From contig NZ_VFRQ01000009.1 of assembly GCF_006385705.1 (NCBI RefSeq), forward strand, positions 1 to 64,000: a DNA stretch of 64,000 bases. Reading direction: 5' to 3'. Under the pieces are notes generated by a model. That model saw only the letters and a list, made by a program, of their open reading frames with translations, ran no database searches and was not told where the DNA came from. The position numbers and the translations under genes were made by a program. The DNA comes from Pontibacter mangrovi. Lineage in GTDB: Bacteria > Bacteroidota > Bacteroidia > Cytophagales > Hymenobacteraceae. Below are positions 1 through 8,427 of this stretch, in pieces. Numbering within the stretch: position 1 is the stretch's first letter; each line of letters starts with the position of its first letter.

Positions 1-90
1 GCTAACAGGCTTCACCAACTCGCCTGTAAGGGACTTTCACCCTCTGGAATAATTTGATACCTTTAGTATCAAGTGCCCATACTGGGCGCA

Positions 91-150
91 CACACGGCAC
101 AGGCTTTAAGCTTCGGCAGTTGCCTCGCTCACAGCCTGTGCTAACCGTTA
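91..150 (+). repeat. attC-like palindromic spacer
   Basis: An 8-bp inverted repeat, CACAGGCT at 98-105 and AGCCTGTG at 133-140, encloses a loop with GCTTCGGC. It is followed by CTAACCGTTA. A closely related element lies at 21669-21735 (same AGGCT/AGCCT arms and TAACCGTT end). It stands immediately upstream of a promoterless-looking small gene. I infer a recombination spacer of the cassette type; a plain transcription attenuator or terminator is the alternative. Confidence 0.45.
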
Positions 151-238
151 TCTTCATGCTTAAACCTCCCTACTTATTCGGAAACTCAGAGCAAAAGATG
201 AGGCATACAGTCCAGTTCATGTAACTAAAACATACAGC

Positions 239-808
239 ATGAGAAAATTAAAATTACAAATGCAAATGACTATCAACGGATATGTTGGTGGGCAGAACGG
301 CGAAAATGACTGGATGACCTGGAATCCTGATGATGAATTTTTGGTATTTCTTAATTCCCTTGTCATTTCCTCAGACACACTTCTGCTTGGGAGAAAACTT
401 GCCACAAGCGGATTTATTGAACATTGGGAGAATACTGCCAAAAATAATCCTGAACATCCATTTGCAAGAGAAATAACTGACATTCAAAAGGTTGTTTTTA
501 CCAAAACACTAGACAAATCTATCTGGAACAACACTACTTTAGCGAAAGGAAATCTTATAGAGGAAGTCGCCAACTTAAAACAGCAGGAAGGCAAAGATAT
601 TCTTGTGTTTGGAGGTGCTGGGTTTGTTTCTTCCTTGATCAAAGAAGGGCTTATTGATGAATACCATCTTATTGTAAATCCAACAGCGATGGGAAGTGGA
701 ATAACTATATTTGATTCTCTTGACAAAATACAGAAATTCATTCCAATCAAATCAAAGCTTTACCCGGGCGGAAAAACTGTTTTAAGTTACAAGTATAAAA
801 CCAATTGA
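239..808 (+). CDS. Dihydrofolate reductase-like (RibD C-terminal domain) family protein
   Basis: A 189-residue cytosolic protein of the RibD_C/YyaP-like family, a Rossmann-type NADPH-binding fold related to dihydrofolate reductase. Visible hallmarks are the N-terminal strand followed by TINGYVGG, the DTLLLGRK segment near residue 46, and the C-terminal FGGAGFVSSLIKEGLIDEYH block, which is the family's nucleotide-binding glycine turn and helix. Length fits stand-alone family members. The substrate is unknown; most such proteins are uncharacterised reductases, and this is not the housekeeping FolA. Its codons are AT-rich compared with the core genes further on, and it follows a palindromic spacer, so it looks like an acquired cassette gene. 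Confidence 0.8.
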   Translation: MRKLKLQMQMTINGYVGGQNGENDWMTWNPDDEFLVFLNSLVISSDTLLLGRKLATSGFIEHWENTAKNNPEHPFAREITDIQKVVFTKTLDKSIWNNTTLAKGNLIEEVANLKQQEGKDILVFGGAGFVSSLIKEGLIDEYHLIVNPTAMGSGITIFDSLDKIQKFIPIKSKLYPGGKTVLSYKYKTN

Positions 809-982
809 AATAACTCTCCTATGGATAAAGTAGCACGAACGCACAACAATGATCATGTGCAGTCGGGGCGAAATGACATAAGGAGAATGTAAACATAACA
901 TAAAGGTTGATGCTAAACAGAAATTTAGGAATTCAACTGCCCAGAGCCGTGCCCGTTCACATAAATGAATAAAAGTGAAGAA

Positions 983-1738
983 AATATTTTAACTCCTTTT
1001 TAGCCTGTTCTTTGCCTGCCATACTCATGGGCAGCAAAAAGCGGCAGAAATAGTAGTTATAGGCAGTATTCATCAACCCGTTCCTAACTTCAACGCTGAT
1101 GTACTACTTAAAATTTTTTGAGCAGGTAAAGCCCAATGTTATTCATTAGGAAATGGACTCTTCGTTCTTTACAGAAGATTTCAGGTTCAAATACGCTTCT
1201 GAAAAAATGAACAGAATGCAGCAGCAAGGTATGTGGCAAATTATCCTGAAACACTTATCCGCCCTTTCGAATTTGAGGGGAGAAATGAGTACAGACGGGA
1301 AAGGGAGATGGTGCCCACCGATAATCTGACAACTATATTGTTGAAGAGCCTCTATACTGAAAATGCACTTACTCCACAGCAGCGGGAGATACTACAGAGA
1401 TACGATGACCCTACCCACGAGCTAAAGATGATTGCCAGCGGTTCACCAGCAGACTTTAACAATGCCGTTACCGGTAGCATTGCCGGGTTGCGTCAGTTTT
1501 ATCAGCACAAAAAGCTGACAGAGATTACCAACGCAAGAGAGGAGTTCGCGAACACCTACTTCTCCATGCCCGACGGAAAAAAATAAGCTACCGAGACGGA
1601 TATCAACCCTGGGCGGACTACTGGGATTTGCGAAACAGAACCATGGCAAAAAACATCATGAGAGTGGCAGAGCAAGACCCAGGCAAAAGAATGGTGGTGA
1701 CTACTGGACTGTTGCACCGATACTACATACTTAGATAA
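983..1738 (+). pseudogene. Frameshifted remnant of a TraB/Tiki- or ChaN-like protein
   Basis: A protein-like reading runs through three frames. A hydrophobic start (ACSLPAILMG) leads after a shift near 1045 into VVIGSIHQPVPNF, then after another shift near 1115 into EMDSSFFTEDF. After a shift near 1225 it continues as YVANYPETLIRPFEFEG; this open stretch runs 1233-1586. After the run of A at 1580 it resumes as YRDGYQPWADYWDLRNRTMA and ends GLLHRYYILR at 1738. The GSIH...EMD...RNRTMA pattern recalls the TraB/GumN/ChaN haem-uptake-like superfamily, but I am not certain of the family. At least four disruptions, including an in-frame TAG near 1143, mean it cannot be a working gene. Confidence 0.65.
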
Positions 1739-1802
1739 CTCAGAATTCTAACGCAAGGAAGAGATATTCAGCCCCAAGAGTTCTATGCATACTAAAGTAC
1801 CT

Positions 1803-1850
1803 CACACCCATAAACCAGCTACGCCACCTTCTGGTCAATTCCTTTGGGTG
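1803..1850 (+). repeat. attC-like palindromic spacer
   Basis: The segment CACACCCATAAACCAGCTAC followed by GCCACCTTCTGG closely matches the spacer at 44407-44465 (CACACCCATAAGCCAGCTGC then GCCGCCTTATGG). Outer bases CACACCC and GGGTG also pair. It lies between a dead gene and the serine hydrolase gene. Two such similar non-coding palindromes 42 kb apart, each between accessory genes, point to a dispersed site family. Confidence 0.5.
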
Positions 1851-1885
1851 CAATACTTAATATATAACTTCAAAAAAGGGGCACA

Positions 1886-3157
1886 TTGATTAAGAATATG
1901 AAGCATTTGTTTTTACTTGTGGCCATCTCTTTTACAGTTGTTTCCTGTAGCACGACAAAGGATTTACACTCAAAGGAGTTTGTGCGAACTCAACAAGAGT
2001 TGACCGAAAAACTGACGCAACTAAGCAAAACAGCGAGCTTCAACGGCTTTGGCGTAGCTTTAGTAAATGATAAAGAGGTTTTGTATCAAAACGGTTTTGG
2101 GGTTTCTGATATCACAACAAGCGCCAAGTATACCGAAAACACCGTTCAGAACATTGCCTCTGTCTCAAAGACTGTCATTGGCCTTGCCATTCTTAAAGCG
2201 CAGGAGTTAGGCAAACTTAACTTAGATGATCCAATAAATAACTACTTACCCTTCAACGTGTTCAATCCAAAGTACCCGGAAGTTCCTATCACTAACGGGC
2301 ATCTGGTAACGCATACTTCTTCAATCGTAGACACAGAAGAATACCTTACCAGAAATGTGGTGCTGAAAGACACAATAAATCTGGCTCATAATCTTGGGAT
2401 AGACATTTCGCCAACACGGTTTAATCCTCCTCCAGCTAAAACCTCCTTGGAGGGCTTCTTAAAAAACCTGCTTGATACCGAGGGAGAATGGTATTCGAAA
2501 GAGGCTTTTTCAGAGAAGAAGCCAGGCAGTATTTATGAGTACTCCAACGTTGGGGCTTCGCTTGCCGCACTTGTTTTAGAGCAAGCAGTAGGCACTACCT
2601 ATGATAAGTTTACGACACAGTATATTTTGCGTCCATTGAAGATGAATGCGTCGGGCTGGAGTTTCGATGCTATTGATTTCTCAAACTATTCCCTCACTTA
2701 CCAGGATAAACAAACTCCTTACCCCTACTACTCACTAATAGGTTATCCGGATGGAGGATTGCTTACCACGAGTTCTGACATGAGTAAGTATACTTTAGAG
2801 CTAATGAAAGGGTACATTGGCAAAGGAACCATACTTTCTAAACAGAGTTACAAGGAATACTTCACCCCCCAACTGACGGCAGAGAACTTCATAAACAGGA
2901 GCACGAGTGAATACAGTGACGAGTATAACATGGGAATCACAATGGGATTCGGCTCTACAGGAAATTTCGGGCATACCGGAGGCGATCCAGGAATGTTTTC
3001 TGTAATTTGGTTTTTCAAGGACAAAAAGATGGGCAGGTATTTTATAGTTAACACAGACTGGGATGCTGAAGCATCAGGCAAAGACCAAAAAGCGATCTAT
3101 GATTTACTCGACGAATATTATATAAAACTAAACAGCTTGAGCAAAGCATCGGAATAG
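1886..3157 (+). CDS. Serine hydrolase (class C beta-lactamase fold) lipoprotein
   Basis: A 423-residue serine hydrolase of the beta-lactamase/penicillin-binding protein (AmpC/EstB) superfamily, probably a membrane-anchored esterase or peptidase acting in the periplasm. The N terminus is a lipoprotein signal with lipobox TVVSC (Cys21). The nucleophile motif SVSK is at 92-95, a tyrosine motif YSNVG follows in the middle, and the third motif is HTGG near residue 370, a common variant of KTG. The TTG at 1886 follows an AAAAGGGG ribosome site closely; the ATG at 1898 would give the more usual MKHLFLL start and is also possible. It is an AT-rich accessory gene flanked by palindromic spacers. True beta-lactam hydrolysis cannot be claimed from sequence. 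Confidence 0.85.
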   Translation: MIKNMKHLFLLVAISFTVVSCSTTKDLHSKEFVRTQQELTEKLTQLSKTASFNGFGVALVNDKEVLYQNGFGVSDITTSAKYTENTVQNIASVSKTVIGLAILKAQELGKLNLDDPINNYLPFNVFNPKYPEVPITNGHLVTHTSSIVDTEEYLTRNVVLKDTINLAHNLGIDISPTRFNPPPAKTSLEGFLKNLLDTEGEWYSKEAFSEKKPGSIYEYSNVGASLAALVLEQAVGTTYDKFTTQYILRPLKMNASGWSFDAIDFSNYSLTYQDKQTPYPYYSLIGYPDGGLLTTSSDMSKYTLELMKGYIGKGTILSKQSYKEYFTPQLTAENFINRSTSEYSDEYNMGITMGFGSTGNFGHTGGDPGMFSVIWFFKDKKMGRYFIVNTDWDAEASGKDQKAIYDLLDEYYIKLNSLSKASE

Positions 3158-3231
3158 TACCTCACCCAACAATAGCTAAAAAGCATAAAAGCCTCTTTCG
3201 CGCAACCTGTGGTACTATAAATTAATGTAAA

Positions 3232-3789
3232 TTGAAAGTCACAAAAGAAGTAAATCAGTCAGGTCGGATAGCATATAAGTGCTCCTGCTGTGGCATGGAG
3301 CTTGGCAGCTTGCCGTTGACCTTTGGCAGCGGCTATCCTGAATACTATTTTACAATACCAGAAATAGAAAGAGAAAGAAGAGTTGAAATAACCGATAGCC
3401 TTTGTGTTGTTGATGATGAATACTTCTTTATCCGTGGCAGGTTGACTATACCTATAGTAGACTGTGAAGAAGACTTAATATTCAACGTCTGGGCAAGTCT
3501 AAGCAAGGAAAATTTTATCAGAACGAACGAATTGTGGAATGAGGCTGACAGGGTGAACGAGCCTCCATACTTTGGTTGGCTGCAAACGTACGTTCCTACC
3601 TACGGCAACACCCTGAACATAAAAACTCAAGTCATCACACAAGACGTTGGGTTCATACCTAAAGTAATCGTGACAGAAGAAAACCACCCTCTCGCTCTTG
3701 CCCAAATTAAGGGGATACCTCTGGAAAAAGCATTGTCAATTGTTACTGAAATCATACCTGACTTGCATCAGGAAACGAAACGAGAATAG
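3232..3789 (+). CDS. DUF2199 domain-containing protein
   Basis: A 185-residue protein recognisable as DUF2199 by the N-terminal CxCCG cluster (Cys17, Cys19, Cys20), which looks like half of a metal or zinc knuckle, followed by the conserved PEYYFTIPEIERERR stretch and SLCVVDDEYFFIRG. The family is cytosolic and has no established function; members are typically scattered accessory genes. The only start that keeps the full domain is TTG at 3232. It is the third gene of accessory patch 1 and is preceded by a short inverted repeat (AGTACC near 3156 and GGTACT near 3211). Confidence 0.75.
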   Translation: MKVTKEVNQSGRIAYKCSCCGMELGSLPLTFGSGYPEYYFTIPEIERERRVEITDSLCVVDDEYFFIRGRLTIPIVDCEEDLIFNVWASLSKENFIRTNELWNEADRVNEPPYFGWLQTYVPTYGNTLNIKTQVITQDVGFIPKVIVTEENHPLALAQIKGIPLEKALSIVTEIIPDLHQETKRE

Positions 3790-3866
3790 CCGCCCCCCTA
3801 ACAAAGCGCAGCGCTTAGACTTTGGCTGCACCTTGCCATTAGCTATACCAGCCCGTTAACCAACAC
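3785..3866 (+). repeat. Degenerate palindromic spacer
   Basis: An intergenic segment with CCCCTAAC at its 5' end, an inner GCGCAGCGC palindrome, and CCAGCCCGTTAACC at its 3' end. The TAAC...GTTAAC ends resemble the outer boxes of attC sites, but the arms between them do not pair well. It separates two accessory genes in the same manner as the better palindromes at 20669, 43413, 43890 and 44407. Confidence 0.3.
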
Positions 3867-3873
3867 AAAGTTT

Positions 3874-4215
3874 ATGAGGAAACTCTTTTTAGATGATGTA
3901 AGAACCGTAGACATGGTATATGACAAGGCTATGGAAAAAGAGTTTGATGTCGTCAGAACGTATCAGGAGTTTGTGAGTTATATCTTAGCAAACGGCCTTC
4001 CAGACTTTATTAGCTTTGACAATGACCTGGGCTTAGATGAAAATAATGAAGTGGCACCTGATGGGTATGCTGCAGCCAAATGGCTTGTTTATGAATCTGG
4101 CCTGAACCTGCGCAATTTAAAATTTCATGTTCATTCCGCTAACCCAATAGCGGCAGAGCAAATTAAGGGGCTTCTAAACAACTACATCAGGCATCTAAAT
4201 GAAAACAAATACTGA
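3874..4215 (+). CDS. Cyclic-phosphate processing receiver-domain (cREC) protein
   Basis: A 113-residue protein resembling the stand-alone receiver-like cREC family. It starts MRKLFLDDVRT, the acidic pair expected at the end of the first strand, and later shows SFDNDLG in place of the usual phospho-acceptor loop, then DGYAAAKWL and a final FHVHSANPIA strand. The HVHSANP segment is typical of this group. The family has been proposed, from comparative genomics, to process cyclic phosphates; the substrate here is unknown. AT-rich and on the + strand like the other accessory genes of this patch. Confidence 0.7.
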   Translation: MRKLFLDDVRTVDMVYDKAMEKEFDVVRTYQEFVSYILANGLPDFISFDNDLGLDENNEVAPDGYAAAKWLVYESGLNLRNLKFHVHSANPIAAEQIKGLLNNYIRHLNENKY

Positions 4216-4245
4216 ATTCCTTGCTGTAGTACATTTTAAATACAC

Positions 4246-4413
4246 ATGCTTAAATTTACGCTAGTACTGTTTGCTGCTGTAGGCTTTTTCTATTTTCTGT
4301 TTTACCCGTTCCTCAAGAATTCGGTCAGCAGAAAGCGGCTCTTAAAATGGTTCTTCATTATCTATGCCATCGCCATGATTCTCTCCACAGTAAACACTTA
4401 TTTCCTGCAATAA
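4246..4413 (+). CDS. Small two-helix membrane protein
   Basis: A 55-codon reading frame starting at ATG 4246 and ending TAA 4413. It encodes a hydrophobic segment (LVLFAAVGFFYFLFYPF), a basic loop (NSVSRKRLLK), and a second hydrophobic segment (WFFIIYAIAMILSTV). This two-helix hairpin with a positively charged cytoplasmic loop is a credible small inner-membrane protein. I recognise no family. It follows the cREC gene by 30 bases and could be the last gene of the patch or a chromosomal gene next to it. Confidence 0.45.
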   Translation: MLKFTLVLFAAVGFFYFLFYPFLKNSVSRKRLLKWFFIIYAIAMILSTVNTYFLQ

Positions 4414-4482
4414 ACACAGCCAGCACATATGATGATGTTGCCGGAATCGCTGCTGATGATGAGCAACGTTTGAAAGTGCCGG

Positions 4483-4968
4483 TTAGCTATTCCTCAGAAG
4501 CAAGTCTTGCCATTTTCCTGATTCAGCGTAATATTTGATCACGCTGTTTCGCTCCACCAGCAAGCGGGTCATGTACCTCTTCAGAAAAAGCATATCAGCT
4601 ACTTTACCAATTGTGCCAAAAGGGGAAGTATAGTCAAACACATCTTGCATCAGCGTAATACCGTTGCCGGACTCCCGGAAGTGATGTTCATGTTTGAACC
4701 GTTTAAGCGCACCCGCTACCATTTCATCGGCAAAGTAATAAGGGCGCTCATATGCAGTTATGCTGCTGGTAAGGCGCTGCCAAAGGCCAAAATGCCTGGC
4801 CCTCCATGTCACAGACTCTCCGAGCCCTATCAGCCCCGAGGTAACGCTAGCAATCGCTCGCTCTCCGGTATGCTTCGTCGAGATAACATGCAGGTCTATA
4901 CTTCTGGATAAATCGAAGCATACTTCTACCCTTGCGCGGATGCTTGTTTCAATGTGTATGATGGGCAT
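4483..4968 (-). CDS. SRPBCC (START-like) family protein
   Basis: A 161-residue cytosolic protein of the SRPBCC/START-like helix-grip fold. The N-terminal IHIETSIRARVEVCFDLSRS strand-helix entry and the middle ALKRFKHEHHFRESGNGITL-type strand with MQDVFDYTSPFG are typical of the cell-division-inhibitor-like SRPBCC subgroup, which is named from annotation rather than function. The C-terminal helix (FLKRYMTRLLVERNSVIKYY) closes the ligand cavity in this fold. It is on the opposite strand to accessory patch 1 and marks the return to core sequence. Ligand unknown. Confidence 0.75.
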   Translation of the reverse strand: MPIIHIETSIRARVEVCFDLSRSIDLHVISTKHTGERAIASVTSGLIGLGESVTWRARHFGLWQRLTSSITAYERPYYFADEMVAGALKRFKHEHHFRESGNGITLMQDVFDYTSPFGTIGKVADMLFLKRYMTRLLVERNSVIKYYAESGKWQDLLLRNS

Positions 4969-5019
4969 AAAAAAACGCTGACCGTCAGCGAGATAGTCAG
5001 CGTTATCGATGTTTAATAG

Positions 5020-5093
5020 TGCACCCGAGAGGATTCGAACCCCTAACCCTCGGAGCCGAAATCCGATATTCTATCCAGTTGAACTACGGGTGC
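5020..5093 (-). tRNA. tRNA-Arg (TCG anticodon)
   Basis: On the minus strand the sequence folds as a complete cloverleaf: acceptor GCACCCG pairs with CGGGTGC, the T arm contains GGTTCGAATCC, and the anticodon stem TCGGA/TCCGA encloses loop TTTCGGC, giving anticodon TCG. The discriminator is A. CCA is not encoded. It is a single gene in the gap between the SRPBCC protein and ohr. Confidence 0.95.
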
Positions 5094-5247
5094 AGTACGA
5101 GTGCAAAAATAGGAAGTTTATGCAGAAAATGAAATATCATGAGATAAAAAATACTGCTTATACTTTCCCTATTCCAGCTGACCGAAAACAATCAGGCTCA
5201 TACTCTAGTTAAGGTATCACTAGCAAAAATATAAACAAAGCAAACTC

Positions 5248-5664
5248 ATGAAGAAACTATATACAGCGGTGGTAACTGCAACAGGTGGCCGGCGCGGCCA
5301 GGTGAAATCTGATGACGGCATAATTGACATGAAACTGAGCTTGCCGGAAGGCTTGGGCGGACAAGGAGGAAGCACCAACCCTGAGCAGCTTTTTGCGGCA
5401 GGATATTCTGCCTGCTTCCAAAGCGCACTGCTCGTAGTGGCAGGTAAGCATCACGAGCGTTTAGACCCCGCTTCTACGGTAACCGCGCACGTTGACCTCA
5501 ACCAGAAGGACGACGGAGGATATGCCCTAAGCGTAAAGCTTGCTGTAGCGCTAAAAGGGGTGGATAAGGACAAGGCAAGGCAAATGGTAGATGAGGCGCA
5601 CCAGATATGCCCATACTCCATCGGTACGCGCGGCAACGTGGACGTGGAGCTAGAGGTGTTATAA
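5248..5664 (+). CDS. ohr: Organic hydroperoxide resistance protein Ohr
   Basis: Ohr reduces organic hydroperoxides in the cytosol with a reactive cysteine pair. The 138-residue length and fold signature fit: the N-terminal YTAVVTATGGRRG, the GGSTNPEQLFAAGYSAC segment with the peroxidatic Cys56, and the resolving Cys121 in HQICPYS. The conserved catalytic arginine expected in this family is available in the RRGQ segment. The closely related OsmC group has the same cysteines, but NPEQLFAAGYSACF is strongly Ohr-like. It is monocistronic, ending in a strong hairpin shared with the convergent sucC. No OhrR regulator is seen beside it. Confidence 0.92.
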   Translation: MKKLYTAVVTATGGRRGQVKSDDGIIDMKLSLPEGLGGQGGSTNPEQLFAAGYSACFQSALLVVAGKHHERLDPASTVTAHVDLNQKDDGGYALSVKLAVALKGVDKDKARQMVDEAHQICPYSIGTRGNVDVELEVL

Positions 5665-5684
5665 CTGCAGCGCAATACCGTTAC

Positions 5685-5741
5685 AAAGTATAAAAACAGA
5701 AAGGCTACTCACAATGAGTAGCCTTTCTGTTTTTATACTTT
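5685..5741. terminator. Bidirectional terminator, 26-bp perfect stem
   Basis: Left arm 5685-5710 and right arm 5716-5741 are perfectly complementary around a 5-base loop (ACAAT). The outermost stem bases are AAAGTATAAAAA, which gives a U-rich tail in either direction. It lies between the convergent genes ohr and sucC. Confidence 0.9.
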
Positions 5742-5752
5742 GTTAATTAAGA

Positions 5753-6949
5753 CTAAGCCTCAGCCAACACCTGCTCTACTTTCTCAGCGGCTTCTTTCAG
5801 CGCCACGGCAGAGTATACTTTCAGGCCGGACTCGTCAATAATCTTCGCGCCTTCCTCAGCGTTGGTGCCTTGCAGGCGAACGATGATCGGAACCTTAATG
5901 TCGCCGATGTTTTTGTAAGCTTCCACCACACCGTTGGCAACTCTATCGCAACGCACGATACCGCCGAAGATGTTGATCAGGATAGCCTTCACGTTAGGGT
6001 CTTTCAGGATGATGCGGAAACCTGCCTCCACTGTCTGCGCGTTTGCCCCACCCCCTACGTCCAGGAAGTTGGCAGGCTCGCCGCCGGAAAGCTTGATGAT
6101 ATCCATGGTAGCCATGGCAAGACCAGCACCGTTCACCATACAGCCTACGTTGCCGTCCAGCTTCACGTAGTTCAGGTTAAACTCGCCTGCCTCAACCTCC
6201 AAAGGATCTTCCTCTGTAATGTCGCGCATGGCAGCCAGGTTCTTGTGGCGATACAGGGCGTTGTCGTCCAGGTTCACCTTCGCGTCAACGGCCAGTATTT
6301 TATTATCAGATGTTTTCAGGACAGGGTTGATCTCGAACATAGAAGAATCCGTCTCCACGTACGCTTTGTACAGGTTGGTCACGAATTTCACCATCTCCTT
6401 GAAGGCCTCCCCCTGTAAGCCGAAGGCGAAAGCGATCTTACGAGCCTGGAAGCCCTGCAGGCCTACAGCCGGGTCTATCCACTCCTTGATGATTTTCTCC
6501 GGAGACTTTTCAGCCACCTCCTCGATGTCCATGCCGCCTTCTGTAGAGGCCATGATCACGTTCTGACCTTTGGCGCGATCCAGCAGGATGCTCAGGTAGA
6601 ACTCTTTCGGGTCAGACTCGCCCGGATAGTATACGTCCTGGGCAACGAGTACTTTCTGTACCAGCTTTCCCTCGGGTCCGGTCTGGTGCGTTACCAGCGT
6701 CATGCCCAGAATCTGGTCAGCGATCTCTTTAACCTGGTCCAGGTTTTTGGCCAGCTTCACGCCGCCACCTTTACCACGGCCACCCGCATGGATCTGTGCC
6801 TTGATAACGTGCCAGCCTGTGCCGGTTTCTTCGGTCAGTTTCATGGCAGCTTTTACTGCCTGGTCTGGCGTCTCAGCCACGATACCCTCCTGGATACGTA
6901 CTCCGTAGCTCTTTAAAATTTCTTTAGCCTGATATTCGTGTATGTTCAT
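5753..6949 (-). CDS. sucC: Succinyl-CoA synthetase (ADP-forming) beta subunit
   Basis: The beta subunit of succinyl-CoA ligase in the TCA cycle. At 398 residues it has the usual length. It begins [17 protein letters not shown], followed by the ATP-grasp domain with [18 protein letters not shown] near residue 50, the EINPVLKT metal-binding segment near 200, and the C-terminal ligase region with [14 protein letters not shown] and [17 protein letters not shown]. The alpha subunit sucD is not adjacent, as is common in Bacteroidota. On the minus strand upstream, CGAAAGTA near 6972 reads TACTTTCG, one base from the TAnnTTTG promoter consensus. Confidence 0.96.
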   Translation of the reverse strand: MNIHEYQAKEILKSYGVRIQEGIVAETPDQAVKAAMKLTEETGTGWHVIKAQIHAGGRGKGGGVKLAKNLDQVKEIADQILGMTLVTHQTGPEGKLVQKVLVAQDVYYPGESDPKEFYLSILLDRAKGQNVIMASTEGGMDIEEVAEKSPEKIIKEWIDPAVGLQGFQARKIAFAFGLQGEAFKEMVKFVTNLYKAYVETDSSMFEINPVLKTSDNKILAVDAKVNLDDNALYRHKNLAAMRDITEEDPLEVEAGEFNLNYVKLDGNVGCMVNGAGLAMATMDIIKLSGGEPANFLDVGGGANAQTVEAGFRIILKDPNVKAILINIFGGIVRCDRVANGVVEAYKNIGDIKVPIIVRLQGTNAEEGAKIIDESGLKVYSAVALKEAAEKVEQVLAEA

Positions 6950-7343
6950 GCTTTCAGTTTTAATGGACGCACGAAAGTACGCCTTTATCGCCTTAAATTC
7001 AAGTTCTGCTATCTAAAAAGCTATCAGAAAAAGCATTCCGAAAGAAAGCCCTTTCCGATAGGTTGCGCTTTAAACCCACTGCTCCCATTCTGGCCCTCAC
7101 GTAAGCGTTTATTCCATACTAGGAGGCAGGTATTATACTATGCTCGGGCCGCCTCAACCTATACCAATCTGTCCTTATCCGAAGCTTTGCTGCCGTTTGT
7201 TGCCTTGGCATCCCATACGCGCATGGTACGGTAAGTATACTTCATGCCCCCTGTTTAGTCTACTTATTTAGATTCCTGATTCTCAGGGTAAATCCGGACA
7301 CGGCTCCCATTCGTTAGTATGGCTCATCAAAAATTTAAATACG
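6950..7343. other. 394-base intergenic region, no gene seen
   Basis: The gap lies between the divergent genes sucC and tatA. Apart from a possible sucC -7 element near 6972 on the minus strand, and one AAGTATACTT palindrome near 7231, I see no convincing reading frame, RNA gene or hairpin. Confidence 0.5.
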
Positions 7344-7580
7344 ATGGAAGTACATAACATATTCTTATTTATTGGGGGCTTGGGTGGCCCGGAGGTGTTT
7401 CTCATCATACTTGCCATTCTTCTGCTGTTTGGCGCCAAAAAAATCCCTGAGCTGGCCAAAGGCCTGGGCCGAGGCATCCGTGAGTTTAAGGACGCCTCCA
7501 AAGACATAAAAAACGAGGTGGAAACCGCTGCAGCCCCCAAAGAGCGCCAGCAGCCAGACCATACCTCCCGCCCACACTAG
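7344..7580 (+). CDS. tatA: Twin-arginine translocase subunit TatA
   Basis: A 78-residue TatA/TatE-type protein, which forms the translocation pore for folded proteins. An N-terminal membrane helix ([20 protein letters not shown]) is followed by the amphipathic helix [14 protein letters not shown] and a short charged tail. The [21 protein letters not shown] signature is diagnostic for TatA rather than the longer TatB. Directly downstream are two genes whose products carry double-arginine N termini, so this local copy may serve them. TatC is not in the window. Confidence 0.93.
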   Translation: MEVHNIFLFIGGLGGPEVFLIILAILLLFGAKKIPELAKGLGRGIREFKDASKDIKNEVETAAAPKERQQPDHTSRPH

Positions 7581-7697
7581 TACCAGGACCACGCAATATT
7601 TTACAGAAACCGAAATCCAGTTTTACAACTCATTTCGTAGGTCTTGCATTATTTCGGCCAGCTAGGGCCACGAGTATCTTACCTTAAAACTTTAATT

Positions 7698-8414
7698 ATG
7701 AAAAAACTACACGACAAACCTGCAGATCAGGTTAAAAGTGAATCAGGCTCTTTTAATGCGCTCATGCAGCGCCGCGCCTTCTTCCGGTACGCTGGTGCCA
7801 CTGCCGCTGCCACCACCATGATTCTCGGCTTCAGCTCTTGTGATGACGACAACGAAGAAATGATGCCGGTAGAGCCGGACACCGTGGACCTGGGATCGGG
7901 AGACACCGGCATTCTGAATTACGCCTACGCGCTGGAGCAGCTCGAAGCGGCCTTCTACGCCACCGTGGTTGATCGCTCCCTGAGTATGTTTAGCCAAAGC
8001 GAGCAGCAGATCATGCAAGACCTGAAAGGCCACGAGGGCATCCACAGAGACTTTCTGAAAGCTGCCCTTGGAAGTGCTGCCATACCGGACCTGGAAGTAG
8101 ACTTCTCCTCTATCGATTTTGAAGATAAAAGTAACATCCTGGCCACCGCCAGCACCTTCGAGGACCTTGGCGTAGCCGCTTACAACGGAGCGGGCCAATA
8201 CCTGGAGAACGCCGGCTTCCTGACGCTGGCAGGCAAGATCGTATCGGTGGAGGCGCGCCACGCCGCCGTCATCCGTGATCTTATCTCCAACGGGACATTT
8301 TCTGACTCAGCCAACAACATGGGGCTAGACCCGGCCATGATGCCAGCTGACGTTTTAAAAGCCGCAGCGCCTTTTATCAAGACAAAGATTTCGGCAAATA
8401 ACTTACCAAAATAA
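7698..8414 (+). CDS. Tat-exported ferritin-like domain lipoprotein
   Basis: A 238-residue protein with a ferritin-like four-helix domain (Ferritin_2 group). After a short basic start, MQRRAFFRYAG resembles a twin-arginine motif, followed by a hydrophobic stretch and lipobox-like GFSSC, then an acidic linker. The helical domain has ALEQLEAAFYATVV, HEGIHRDFLKAAL and SVEARHAAVIRDL, carrying the Glu/His metal-ligand spacing expected of a di-iron site. A longer in-frame start at 7644 would hide the signal inside, so ATG 7698 is preferred. It is followed 13 bases later by a second member of the same family. Function in these bacteria is not established; stress-linked metal or oxidant handling is a guess. 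Confidence 0.8.
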   Translation: MKKLHDKPADQVKSESGSFNALMQRRAFFRYAGATAAATTMILGFSSCDDDNEEMMPVEPDTVDLGSGDTGILNYAYALEQLEAAFYATVVDRSLSMFSQSEQQIMQDLKGHEGIHRDFLKAALGSAAIPDLEVDFSSIDFEDKSNILATASTFEDLGVAAYNGAGQYLENAGFLTLAGKIVSVEARHAAVIRDLISNGTFSDSANNMGLDPAMMPADVLKAAAPFIKTKISANNLPK

Positions 8415-8427
8415 GGAGACACAGATC

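Noticed and set aside
1886..3157. An antibiotic-resistance beta-lactamase
   Set aside because: The serine hydrolase has SxxK and HTGG but is a generic AmpC-fold lipoprotein; resistance cannot be claimed, and many such proteins are esterases or peptidases.
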